A stretch of 64,000 nucleotides of DNA, taken from positions 1 to 64,000 of the forward strand of contig NZ_CP044973.1 in NCBI RefSeq assembly GCF_010104355.1. Reading direction: 5' to 3'. The first letter of the stretch is position 1. The number at the start of each line of letters is the position of its first letter. Made by a program: the position numbers and the translations under genes. Origin of the DNA: Hydrogenophaga sp. PBL-H3. GTDB taxonomy: Bacteria; Pseudomonadota; Gammaproteobacteria; Burkholderiales; Burkholderiaceae_C. The notes beneath the pieces are model-generated. The model was not told the DNA's origin. It saw nothing but the letters and a program-made list of their open reading frames with translations, and did not search any database. Shown here piece after piece: positions 42,087 to 49,981 of the stretch.

Positions 42087-44282
42087 ATGACTCAAACCAA
42101 TGACCTGGCGCATGCCAGGAAGGTCATCGCTGCATTCGTGGCGATGATCGTAGGCCGCTCTGTCCCCGTCCAGTGGTGCAACACCGCCGCGATGGGCGCT
42201 GACGGCTCTCTCATGCTGCCTGCACCCTCTGTGGGTGATGCTGCAGAAATCGCCCTGCTCACGCGCATGGCCGTACACGAGTGTGGTCACCTCCTGGAGA
42301 CCGACGCACACGTGATCGACAGGCTCAACGATGAGCAGCTGGCAGTGTTCAACTGCTTGGAAGACCCTCGCGTCGAGGCCCGAATGAACCAGCGATTCGC
42401 TGGAGCAGGGCTGGTACTCGGTCGTGGGCTCGAAGAGGCAATGCAGGCAATTGCTGCAAAGCTCGATGTGACCTCTGACGCCGGTAAGGCTGCCTCGCTG
42501 TCTTTGGAGATCCTTCTTCGAGGAACGCAAGCGGTGGCCCCCCAGCGCGCGATAGAGCGTTATGCGCCGGAGATTCTGGCGAAGACTGCGGTCGTCGTGA
42601 CGGACAAGCAGCGAGACGCCATCGTTCAAGCGGTGGGCGAAATTGCCGGCATGGCCAACAGTGCAGACTGTGAAGCCGTTGCCATTCGTCTGGTGCAGCA
42701 ACTGCACGCGGCCGAGCAGCAACAGGAACAACAACCTGAGCAAGAAGCAGGCGGTGATCAGGCGCAGGACGAAAGCCAGGGGCAGCCTGAAGAAACGCAA
42801 GGTGAACCGGATGAGAACGCCGGATCCAGCGATGTCACAGAAGGCAACGCCGGCGCCGACGAAGAAGACGGTCAGCCCGACGGTCCCCAAGACACCACCC
42901 AACAGGATGGTTCGGAAGCGCAGGAGGACGGTGGGGGGTCGCAAGGCTCCCCAGGGTCTGATGCTGGCGAGCATGGTGGCCAACCGCAGGGTGCGGGGGA
43001 TACAGGCAACGAAGAGGGCTCCGAAAGCACTGACCCGCAGCAGTCACAACCAGGTGGCGGTGCGGGGGATGCAGGCGAGACGGCCTCATCCGGGGACTCA
43101 GGCGCGTCCGGGGGCTCCGAGGCGGGTGCCGACGACTCAAGCGGTGGAGCTGGGCAACCAGCGGACGGCCAGGCGGGGGGGCAACCTTCAGCCAACCCGG
43201 TCGGTCAAGGCGGGCAGATTGGCGAACCCACGGGCGAAGGCCCTGAAGGTGAACCTGAAAGCGCACAGGAAGCTGGCGCGCCTATTCCGAGCGAAAAGTT
43301 CGACATGGGTGACCTGCTGCTCAAAGCCTACGAGGCCAAGTTTGGCCTTCCGGATCCAGAGCAGTACAAAGACCTGGAGCTTCAAGAAGCAACGGCGAGT
43401 GACGTGGCCACGATGGCAGCGGCGCTCGCAGGGCTGGAAGCAGGAGATGACGTCGAAGATCTGCTCGATGCCGCGCACAAAAGCCTCACGGTGGTGCAAA
43501 GCGATGCAGCAGGTCCAGCAGCTGGCAGTCCCGGGGCTCACGCCCTGAAGCTTGTGGCTACGTCTGACACCCCTCTGAGCCTCAAGCTCGATGGAGTGCA
43601 AGGCCGCTTGGTCCGGGTACTGCTGAAGGAGATGCAAGACAAGCGTCGGCGTCCTGCAAAGTACGCTCAAGCGGGTGGCCAGATTGCAACGAATCGATTC
43701 TGGAGACTGGCCCGCCTTGGCGACACGAAAGTGTTCAAGGTGCGCAAGCTGGTCAACGGGATCGACGCAGCGGCAACCGTGTTGCTTGATACCTCCGGCA
43801 GCATGAAGTCCGATCTGGCGATGGCGGCCGAAGTCGCAGTTGCGTTCAGCCTGGCGATGCAACGGGTAGGGCGTGTCACCACTTCGGTGGCCACTTTCCC
43901 CCACACGTCGTCGGCTACCGAGACCCTGCAGCGCTTTGGCGAACCTGCCCAGCAGGCTGTTCGTCGCGTGGCTGACCTCAAGGCAGATGGTGGAACCCCC
44001 TTGGGGCTCGCCATGGCCACCGAGTTGCCCAAGCTCTTGCAACAGCAACGCGAACGGCACTTCATGTTCATCGTCACTGACGATGGACCTGATGACCCAC
44101 AGCTCGTGCAGAAGGTGCTCGCGCTGGCGCTGGAGAACGACGTGGAAGTGTTCGGTGTGGGGATCGGCTGTGACATCAGTGCTCACATCCCCCGCTCGGT
44201 CGCAGTCCATGACGTGAATCAATTGCCCGATGCGCTGGAGAAGCTTTTCAAAGAGCAAGTTGCATTGCAACGCGCAGCCTGA
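42087..44282 (+). CDS. CobT-like VWA protein with HExxH motif
   Basis: A 731-residue protein. The N-terminal domain has MAVHECGHLLETD (H64-E65-x-x-H68), followed by NCLEDPRVEARM (E92), an arrangement typical of zinc-peptidase-like folds in CobT relatives. Residues about 210-390 are a very acidic Gln/Glu/Gly/Ser-rich disordered stretch. A VWA domain fills residues 560-731 with the MIDAS motif LLDTSGS (D568, S570, S572). CobT-type proteins pair with CobS-type AAA+ ATPases, here probably the one at 30988. Start ATG 42087 with AGGAGA upstream. Confidence 0.85.
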   Translation: MTQTNDLAHARKVIAAFVAMIVGRSVPVQWCNTAAMGADGSLMLPAPSVGDAAEIALLTRMAVHECGHLLETDAHVIDRLNDEQLAVFNCLEDPRVEARMNQRFAGAGLVLGRGLEEAMQAIAAKLDVTSDAGKAASLSLEILLRGTQAVAPQRAIERYAPEILAKTAVVVTDKQRDAIVQAVGEIAGMANSADCEAVAIRLVQQLHAAEQQQEQQPEQEAGGDQAQDESQGQPEETQGEPDENAGSSDVTEGNAGADEEDGQPDGPQDTTQQDGSEAQEDGGGSQGSPGSDAGEHGGQPQGAGDTGNEEGSESTDPQQSQPGGGAGDAGETASSGDSGASGGSEAGADDSSGGAGQPADGQAGGQPSANPVGQGGQIGEPTGEGPEGEPESAQEAGAPIPSEKFDMGDLLLKAYEAKFGLPDPEQYKDLELQEATASDVATMAAALAGLEAGDDVEDLLDAAHKSLTVVQSDAAGPAAGSPGAHALKLVATSDTPLSLKLDGVQGRLVRVLLKEMQDKRRRPAKYAQAGGQIATNRFWRLARLGDTKVFKVRKLVNGIDAAATVLLDTSGSMKSDLAMAAEVAVAFSLAMQRVGRVTTSVATFPHTSSATETLQRFGEPAQQAVRRVADLKADGGTPLGLAMATELPKLLQQQRERHFMFIVTDDGPDDPQLVQKVLALALENDVEVFGVGIGCDISAHIPRSVAVHDVNQLPDALEKLFKEQVALQRAA

Positions 44283-44305
44283 AAGCACTTCAGCAACCTT
44301 TAGGT

Positions 44306-44332
44306 CCCTCCGCACTGCGGGGGGGCTTTTTT
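44306..44332 (+). terminator. Rho-independent terminator after VWA gene
   Basis: CCCTCCGC (44306-44313) pairs with GCGGGGGG (44317-44324) and is followed by GC and a six-T run. Confidence 0.82.
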
Positions 44333-44479
44333 CAGCGTTCATGCGAGCCCTGAAAAAAGCCTTGAGCCCGTCCAGTTCAGATATTGGCCTGAACTGGCCT
44401 GATCGGTTGGACGAGGAGGCGCACTCCCTGGAGAATTGCCTCGTTAACGCATCTTGCGTCTTTCGCAGCCCACTGGCTG

Positions 44480-44555
44480 CTATCAACCACCTCCGGGGGC
44501 AGCTTGTCCCTATGGGTGAGGCGGCCCCCGGCTTTTTTATTGAGGAGCTAGGAGC
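44480..44555 (+). promoter_or_regulatory. Leader/attenuator before primase gene, related to the repeated family
   Basis: ATCAACC at 44482-44488, then CCGGGGGCAGCTT close to the 30252 copy (CCGGGACCAGCTT). Here CCGGGGGC (44493-44500) pairs instead with GCCCCCGG (44524-44531), followed by C and six Ts (44533-44538), which makes a terminator. An alternative fold joins GGG and CCC arms inside. This looks like a leader turned into an attenuator. Ribosome site AGGAG precedes the ATG. Confidence 0.55.
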
Positions 44556-45620
44556 ATGAACGTCAATGCTGAAGACCTTGTCTACGGACGCTGGCCAGAC
44601 ATTCTGACGGCGGCCGGCATGGACACGAAGTTCTTCATCCAGCGCAATGGTCCGTGCCCCTTCTGCGGGGGCAATGATCGCTACCGTTGGGCCAAGAAGA
44701 ACGGCGGTGCCTGGGTGTGCAATCAGTGCACCGGCGGCCGATACGCGAGCGGATTTCAGATGCTCATGAGTCACATGGGATACCGCACCTTCCGAGAGGC
44801 TGCAGATCATGTGCGAACGCACTACGGCTCAGGGGCGCAGATTCAAGCCATCGCGCGTGAGTCTCGCGCCACCGGCCGTGATGACATGACACCAGAAGTT
44901 GCACAGCGAAACCTGCAGCGGATCAAGAACTTCTGGGAACAGGCCCGCCCGATCACCAGTGGTGACCCGGTCGACCTCTACCTGAAGTGCCGCGTGCCAG
45001 GACTGGACGTGCAGCCGAACATGCTTCGCTTCCATCCGGGACTGGAGTACTGGGCGCCACCCGAGCAGGATGGCGGCAAGCCGGTATCTCTCGGCAAGCA
45101 CCCAGCGATGCTGGCCTTGGCGATGGACGCCGCGGGCAATGTCGTGCAGCTGCACAAAACCTTCTTGACGTCGGATGGCCGTAAAGCCAACGTGCCGCTC
45201 GTCAAGAAAACCGACTACGGCGTGGGCGTCAACGCCTTTGCAATCCGAATGATGGAGCCTCAGGGCGACACCCTAGGGGTTTGCGAAGGCATTGAAACCG
45301 GACTGGGCGCTGCGATGCTTCGCCGCCTCCCGGTCTGGCCTTGCTTGAACGGGCCAGCGATGGCGCAGTTTGTGTTGCCTGAAGACCTCAAGGCAACGGT
45401 TCGCCGCCTAGTGATCTTCGCCGACCACGATGCGCGCAAGGCTGCCGGTGTGGTCAACGGGGTGCAGAAGTTTCGCCGTCCTGGCAGCTTCTACGCCGAG
45501 CAGTTGGCCCAGCGTGCACGCAAGGACGGGCTACGTGTCCTGGTCATCCAGGCCGCAACCGAGGGTGAGGACATGGCAAACCAGTGGGCGAAAGCCTATG
45601 AGCGTTCCCATGCACTTTGA
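44556..45620 (+). CDS. Plasmid DNA primase (zinc finger plus Toprim)
   Basis: A 354-residue primase. The N-terminal zinc finger is CPFCGG (C34, C37) with CNQC (C55, C58) and the conserved GNDRYRW between. The Toprim-like catalytic domain covers about residues 230-340: LGVCEGIETGLGA (catalytic Glu) and VIFADHDARKAAG (DxD-like). It would prime replication or the transferred strand. It is similar to the short Toprim primases of conjugative elements. Start ATG 44556; a terminator follows 10 nt after the stop. Confidence 0.88.
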   Translation: MNVNAEDLVYGRWPDILTAAGMDTKFFIQRNGPCPFCGGNDRYRWAKKNGGAWVCNQCTGGRYASGFQMLMSHMGYRTFREAADHVRTHYGSGAQIQAIARESRATGRDDMTPEVAQRNLQRIKNFWEQARPITSGDPVDLYLKCRVPGLDVQPNMLRFHPGLEYWAPPEQDGGKPVSLGKHPAMLALAMDAAGNVVQLHKTFLTSDGRKANVPLVKKTDYGVGVNAFAIRMMEPQGDTLGVCEGIETGLGAAMLRRLPVWPCLNGPAMAQFVLPEDLKATVRRLVIFADHDARKAAGVVNGVQKFRRPGSFYAEQLAQRARKDGLRVLVIQAATEGEDMANQWAKAYERSHAL

Positions 45621-45630
45621 GCAACATGGA

Positions 45631-45660
45631 AAGGGCTGCCCGCGAGGCGGCCCTTTTTTT
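45631..45660 (+). terminator. Rho-independent terminator after primase
   Basis: AAGGGCTGCC pairs with GGCGGCCC(TT) around CGCGA, followed by seven Ts. It stands between the primase gene and the convergent repressor gene ending at 45685. Confidence 0.87.
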
Positions 45661-45684
45661 CGTCTGTACCCCGAGCGGGTGTCG

Positions 45685-46413
45685 TCAGACCAACAGATCC
45701 CAGGCCTCAGCGGTGGTGGGAAGGTTGTCTGCGCCCTTGAGCACCGCGATGATCTTGCCGAAGTGATGCAGGTCATTGCCCAGGCCGCTGTCCTGAAAGT
45801 CTGCCTGCACCTCTCGCAGTCCGTGCTTGCGGATCGTTTGAACCTGTTTTCCGTCGAAGGTCGTGAGGGCGGCTCGGTCGCCCCCGGTGTGCACGCAGCG
45901 CCGGATGTCATACCCGTGTTCGCTTCCCACCAAGTACAAGTCGCCCTTCGCCAGTGCTTGAGGTTGCAGCTCAGCGTCCACGGTGAGGATGAAATCACCA
46001 CCCTTCACGCCAAAGCCCATGGCGCGCACCGCACGGTAGTAGTTCAAGGCCTGCTGCTCGTCGACTCGACCTTCACAAAGAGTCGTGGGAAGGCAAATGG
46101 CCAGCTCCTCTCCCGGACCCACACAACGAACCAGCTTTGTGCGCGCTGGCAAAGTTTCTTTGCCAGCGTCCAAAAACCATCCTGGGTTTTTTCCCGTAAG
46201 TTCACAGAGATTCATCAGCACGTCGTAGTCGGGCATCTCACTTCCGGTGAGAAGTGCGCTGGCCACGGACTCGAACACACCCAGCCTGATGCTCAGCGCC
46301 TTGCTGCGGTCTCGAATCGAAGCGGGATAGCCCTGCTGGTCAAGCAAGACCCGAAGCCTCTGCGTGAATCGCTGATTTAGGGTGCCAGCTCGTCGGTTAT
46401 TTTGGGTTGACAT
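45685..46413 (-). CDS. Phage-type (XRE/CI-like) transcriptional repressor
   Basis: A 242-residue protein. The N-terminal 85 residues look like a helix-turn-helix domain (RLRVLLDQQGYP..., SIRLGVFESVASALLTG, DYDVLMNLCELTGKNPGWFL). The C-terminal part (GVKGGDFILTVDAELQPQAL, GDLYLVGSEHGYDIRR) follows the beta layout of the LexA/CI S24 fold, but I cannot identify a clear Ser-Lys cleavage dyad. It is transcribed divergently from the second FlhD-like gene, as SetR is from the regulatory region of SXT elements. Likely represses that pair. Confidence 0.72.
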   Translation of the reverse strand: MSTQNNRRAGTLNQRFTQRLRVLLDQQGYPASIRDRSKALSIRLGVFESVASALLTGSEMPDYDVLMNLCELTGKNPGWFLDAGKETLPARTKLVRCVGPGEELAICLPTTLCEGRVDEQQALNYYRAVRAMGFGVKGGDFILTVDAELQPQALAKGDLYLVGSEHGYDIRRCVHTGGDRAALTTFDGKQVQTIRKHGLREVQADFQDSGLGNDLHHFGKIIAVLKGADNLPTTAEAWDLLV

Positions 46414-46490
46414 AGGCCCGTTTTATGTTTTCATAGTGCATGGGTGCCCACCCAAGCACCCCATTTTAGTTCGGTCTCTCTGGATTTAAT
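46414..46490. promoter_or_regulatory. Divergent promoter and operator region
   Basis: A 77-bp region between the repressor and the FlhD-like gene. GGGTG-CC-CACCC (46442-46453) is a perfect inverted repeat, and ATGGGTGC (46440-46447) is matched by GCACCCCAT (46456-46464). TTGACA at 46407-46412 can serve as a -35 box for plus-strand transcription. On the minus strand TATGAA (around 46434-46429) is a possible -10 for the repressor. Confidence 0.5.
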
Positions 46491-47126
46491 GTGGCCTCCC
46501 GCACGCAACCATTTAAAGGAATGCCTTTGTTTACGAGTCAGTCAGGCGGAAACGACACCCAGTGGCAATTGCCGACCGAAACGCGCGCAGTACGCGCCGA
46601 GAACCTGACCGTTCTGCTCAGGCGTTGGGAAATCGCCCGAGTTCTAGATGACATCGATCCGCGAATCGTCGCGAGGTGGTTTCCAGGTCAGCGCGATCTT
46701 CTGGAGCGGCTTTCCGTCTACTCAGAGGAGGATGTCACGGCGGCTGCAGACTGCCTGTGCCCACTTTTCACCATCGCCTTGCTTGAAGGGCATCCAGCAC
46801 CGGGATCTCGGCCGTTCTCAACGGTGGACCCGCACGAGCTCGGCAACCGCGAAGAAGTCTTCATGGCATTGTGCGTGCGCCTTGATGCCATCCGAACTGA
46901 CATGGAAAAGGGCTGCATTCTCCACGACCTCACAGCGTCGGAGGCCGGCATCCTTAGTGCCTCAACGCCGCATCAGTTGAAAGATCTTGCCGCCAGTCCT
47001 GGGATGGCTCTCAACCTGTCTGCCAGTGACCAGTACTTCTCTGCCGTGCTCGCTGGAAACATGACGGTTGGGGAGCGGACACGACTGGCTTTCATGTCCA
47101 AGAAAGGGCGGGCCAACTTCAGGTGA
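46491..47126 (+). CDS. FlhD-like regulator, copy 2
   Basis: A 211-residue protein related to the one at 20540 (shared AVRAEN, RRW, ARWFPGQRDLLERL, EVFMALCVRLDAI). The C-terminal 100 residues follow the FlhD plan (KGCILHDLTASEAGILSAS, HQLKDLAASPGMALNLSASD); the N-terminal 95 residues are an extension. It starts with GTG at 46491; ATG 46521 is an alternative. It is divergent from the repressor gene and upstream of the FlhC-like gene and the relaxase operon, the place expected for a master activator of transfer. Confidence 0.68.
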   Translation: MASRTQPFKGMPLFTSQSGGNDTQWQLPTETRAVRAENLTVLLRRWEIARVLDDIDPRIVARWFPGQRDLLERLSVYSEEDVTAAADCLCPLFTIALLEGHPAPGSRPFSTVDPHELGNREEVFMALCVRLDAIRTDMEKGCILHDLTASEAGILSASTPHQLKDLAASPGMALNLSASDQYFSAVLAGNMTVGERTRLAFMSKKGRANFR

Positions 47127-47338
47127 GATGGCCCGTTCATTGCTCTCGTTTGCCACTTCGTTACGCGAAAAGTAGCTTTTCGATTCCGCCTTAACCCAGA
47201 TAACCAACCAAACGCGATCATGTGTGACATTTGCCCAAAAAGAGAACTCAGGACGCCGCGCCTGTTGCCGATATTTGGGCCTATGGAGCGTCATTCGTTT
47301 GCAGGTATGACATCCACCAATTCTTCAGGGGTAAATCA
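47127..47338. other. Gap between FlhD-like and FlhC-like genes
   Basis: A 212-bp gap, unusual because FlhD and FlhC genes are normally adjacent. No supported gene. It could hold a separate promoter. AGGGG (47327-47331) is the ribosome site of the next gene. Confidence 0.35.
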
Positions 47339-48001
47339 GTGAACACCATGAGCGGACGCGCTGTTGCAGCAAAAAGAACTAGAAAACTGATCTTCACCGA
47401 CCCCGCGTGGGAAGACCGCTTCGACCAGCTCATTCTGTTGACTCAGCGCACCGCACTGATTCAGGAGATCACAGGCACCGACCTCCGCAGTCAACGGATC
47501 AAGGAAGAAATTGACCGTCGTTATGGCGAGATGGGCGAAGAAGTGAATCGTCCGCGTGGTGTGGGTCGCGACTACACGTCCAAGACTTTCATTTCCAGCA
47601 AGACAGACAAGTACGACGCCGCGTATCTGATTGCACTGCATTTTGGCTCGCGTGGCGCTGGCGAGTATGCAGAAGCGGAAACGAATCTGGCCAAGGCTTG
47701 TGACAAACGACTGGCTGTCTACAACAAGTACCGTTCCGACTACTACTCGTGGGGTGTGGAGCCTCGCATCTCCTTCGAGAGCTACTACCTCATGGTGCAG
47801 GGCATCAAGGAACGGGCCATCGAAGTGCACCAGTGCGGTGACTGCAACTCCCGCTACCCCGTGTCTGCCTCCCACCAAGGCCAGTCCACGTGCCCCGTCT
47901 GTTCCATTCAGGACTTGCGCATGGACAACGCGAACCTGCTGATCGAGGAACGACTGGCGGCAAAACGCGCGGCAACGGAACAAACTTACAAATTTGGCTG
48001 A
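47339..48001 (+). CDS. FlhC-like regulator, copy 2
   Basis: A 220-residue FlhC-family protein, the paralogue of 21165. The zinc cysteines C166/C169 (QCGDCN) and C185/C188 (TCPVCS) fall at the same positions in both. ALHFGSRGAGEY and FESYYLMVQGIKERAIEVHQ are closely conserved. GTG 47339 is chosen because of AGGGG 7 nt upstream and equal length with copy 1; ATG 47348 is possible. It is followed by the inverted repeats and the relaxase gene. Confidence 0.8.
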   Translation: MNTMSGRAVAAKRTRKLIFTDPAWEDRFDQLILLTQRTALIQEITGTDLRSQRIKEEIDRRYGEMGEEVNRPRGVGRDYTSKTFISSKTDKYDAAYLIALHFGSRGAGEYAEAETNLAKACDKRLAVYNKYRSDYYSWGVEPRISFESYYLMVQGIKERAIEVHQCGDCNSRYPVSASHQGQSTCPVCSIQDLRMDNANLLIEERLAAKRAATEQTYKFG

Positions 48002-48006
48002 CCCAC

Positions 48007-48058
48007 ATCGCGTCAACGACGCGATATACGCTGTTTGGAGCTCAGTGCTTTGGCACTG
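48007..48058. promoter_or_regulatory. Tandem inverted repeats before the relaxase gene (candidate oriT or operator)
   Basis: ATCGCGTC-AAC-GACGCGAT (48007-48025) has perfect 8-bp arms. CAGTGC-TTTG-GCACTG (48043-48058) has perfect 6-bp arms. Both lie in the 77-bp gap before traI. Such repeats are common in oriT and also in operators of relaxase promoters. Confidence 0.5.
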
Positions 48059-48078
48059 CTGGGTTGAAAAATACCCAC

Positions 48079-49980
48079 ATGCTCCAAACGTGGCTCAAAT
48101 CCCTTTTCGCCAAGACTGAGGCTCTGGTCAGCCAGACCCCATCAGTCTCCTCCACAACCGCACAAAAGGTTGTACCCGCAACCGCGCAGGCGCCTGTCTA
48201 CCCGCCCATTGACCAGGGGTTGCCGGTAAACGATCCTCAGGCCCTCCTCGACTCCAATGCGGATCTGATCCAACGCCTGCGCCTGCATGCCGCGATGGAT
48301 GCCCCGGTGTTCGATGCTCGGTTCATCGCTCCGCTTCGCAACCTTGCCGAGCAGGTCAACACTCTGCCGGCTACCTCAAGCGGTCTGTTTTCTGGTCATG
48401 GGGGGTTGTTCCGCGCTGCACTCGAAATGGCCTTCTTTTCCTTCCAGGCATCAGATGGACGGATATTCACCGGCAATGAGACTGTGGAACGCCGGCATGC
48501 CCTGGAAACACGTTGGCGCTACGTCAGTTTCCTCGGCGGTATGTTTTACCCCCTTGGTAGGTGCCTGGACACTGTTGTGGTGACGGGTGCAGACGGCAAG
48601 GCGTGGAGACGTCATTTCGGCAGTCTCACGCAATGGGCTCAGCAAGGCGGGACTTCACGCATCTTCGCGTCGTGGCCAGACCAGGACGAGACCGAGCAGC
48701 AAGTGGGACCCTCCACGCATATCGCGTCGATGATTGCCCAGGTGGTCGGGGCGGACAATCTCCAGTGGCTCGATGACGGTTCGCCCGAATTGGTCAAGGC
48801 GCTGTACGAAATCAGCTCGGGTCAGCCATCGTCTGCGCGCAATTGCCAGGACGTGATCGCCACCGTCTGGATGCGAATTTCTCGTAGAGAAGAAGCCCGG
48901 CGTCCACAAGCCTTTGGTCGTCAGAAGGTCGGCACCCACTTGGGACCGTATCTCGTGGGCGCCATACGCACACTTCTCGCCACTCCAACCTGGAAGCTCA
49001 ACGGCGACCGAGTACGCGCGGATGCATCGGGTGTGTATCTCGTCTGGCCAGAAGCGATTGAGGACATCGCCAACTTCGGACAGCGTGAGCAAATTCAAGG
49101 CTGGCCGACGAACCCCGCCACCATCGCCGAATTGCTCAAGGCGTCTGGAATCGTGACGAACAACGGCGAGGAAATGGGCATGGTGGAGGTCGTCGCAGAC
49201 GAAGGCGAGATCGTTCGCGCCCTCCAGATAAAGAACCCTCTTTCTGTCATGGAAGATTTCGACCCCGACGCTTTGGACATCAAGGCTCCAAAAACGGTCG
49301 CCGCGGTCATTGCAGCAGATCCCCTCGCGGCAGCTGAGGCGAAGGCAGAGCGCGTGCAGCGGAAGAAGCCCGAACCGAAGGCAAAGCCTGTACCAGTGGG
49401 CCAAGAATTTGAAGATCCCCTTGCTTCGCTGACGGCACCCAGTCAGCCTGACCTCCTGCAACGGGAAAGTGATTCTGAAACAGAAGTAGGAGCGCAGCAG
49501 CCTCCCCAATCAACGGCGCAGTCGGAAGAGCCAGAAGGCCTGCGCGCCGCAGAGTCCTTGGTGCCTCTGGCCATCTCTCCGGCGCCGGCGGTAGAGGCCG
49601 ATGGGCAAGCTGCGCCAGCGATCAAAGAAGCGGCTGAGGTCAAGTACAGCGATCTGGTGCCCTCGGAAGTCCAGAAAGACATCAAGAAGCGCTTGCACAT
49701 AGAGCTGTTGGGCAAGGTCATGAAAGCATGGCGTGATCGGGGTGAGGCGAGCAAGCACATGCGCATGACCGATCACGGCGCCGCCATCGCACTGGAGTTC
49801 CTCAATACGATCGTCCGGGATGTGCCGGGCTGGGTAGGGGAGATGGCCGCTGCAGGGCTCGTGTACAGCCCAGCTGCTACCCCTGGTTTGAAGATCAACA
49901 AGGTATCCATCCCTGAGGGTGCAAAGCCCAAGGAGTGTGTGATTCTGTCGCGGTTCGCCGTGAAGAAGCTGGGACTCTGA
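48079..49980 (+). CDS. traI: MOBH-type relaxase (TraI_2 family)
   Basis: A 633-residue protein. Residues 40-330 form the TraI_2/HD-like relaxase domain: SGHGGLFRAALEMAFFSF (about 105-122), then TVERRHALETRWRYVSFLGG (136-154), as in relaxases of SXT, R27 and IncA/C plasmids. The canonical HHH-type motif appears here as GHGG, so the metal site may be altered. Residues 420-500 are a disordered linker. The C-terminal 90 residues match the TraI_2 C-terminal helical domain. It nicks oriT and leads the strand into the recipient. Start ATG 48079; the coupling-protein gene follows 1 nt after the stop. Confidence 0.82.
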   Translation: MLQTWLKSLFAKTEALVSQTPSVSSTTAQKVVPATAQAPVYPPIDQGLPVNDPQALLDSNADLIQRLRLHAAMDAPVFDARFIAPLRNLAEQVNTLPATSSGLFSGHGGLFRAALEMAFFSFQASDGRIFTGNETVERRHALETRWRYVSFLGGMFYPLGRCLDTVVVTGADGKAWRRHFGSLTQWAQQGGTSRIFASWPDQDETEQQVGPSTHIASMIAQVVGADNLQWLDDGSPELVKALYEISSGQPSSARNCQDVIATVWMRISRREEARRPQAFGRQKVGTHLGPYLVGAIRTLLATPTWKLNGDRVRADASGVYLVWPEAIEDIANFGQREQIQGWPTNPATIAELLKASGIVTNNGEEMGMVEVVADEGEIVRALQIKNPLSVMEDFDPDALDIKAPKTVAAVIAADPLAAAEAKAERVQRKKPEPKAKPVPVGQEFEDPLASLTAPSQPDLLQRESDSETEVGAQQPPQSTAQSEEPEGLRAAESLVPLAISPAPAVEADGQAAPAIKEAAEVKYSDLVPSEVQKDIKKRLHIELLGKVMKAWRDRGEASKHMRMTDHGAAIALEFLNTIVRDVPGWVGEMAAAGLVYSPAATPGLKINKVSIPEGAKPKECVILSRFAVKKLGL

Positions 49981-49981
49981 A

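Noticed and set aside
44341..44559. A 72-codon reading frame between the VWA gene and the primase
   Set aside because: It has no ribosome site and runs through a terminator hairpin with a T-run. The overlap with the primase start looks accidental.
43188..44822. A 544-codon minus-strand reading frame
   Set aside because: It lies opposite the VWA domain with its MIDAS motif and the primase zinc finger. The plus strand is clearly coding.
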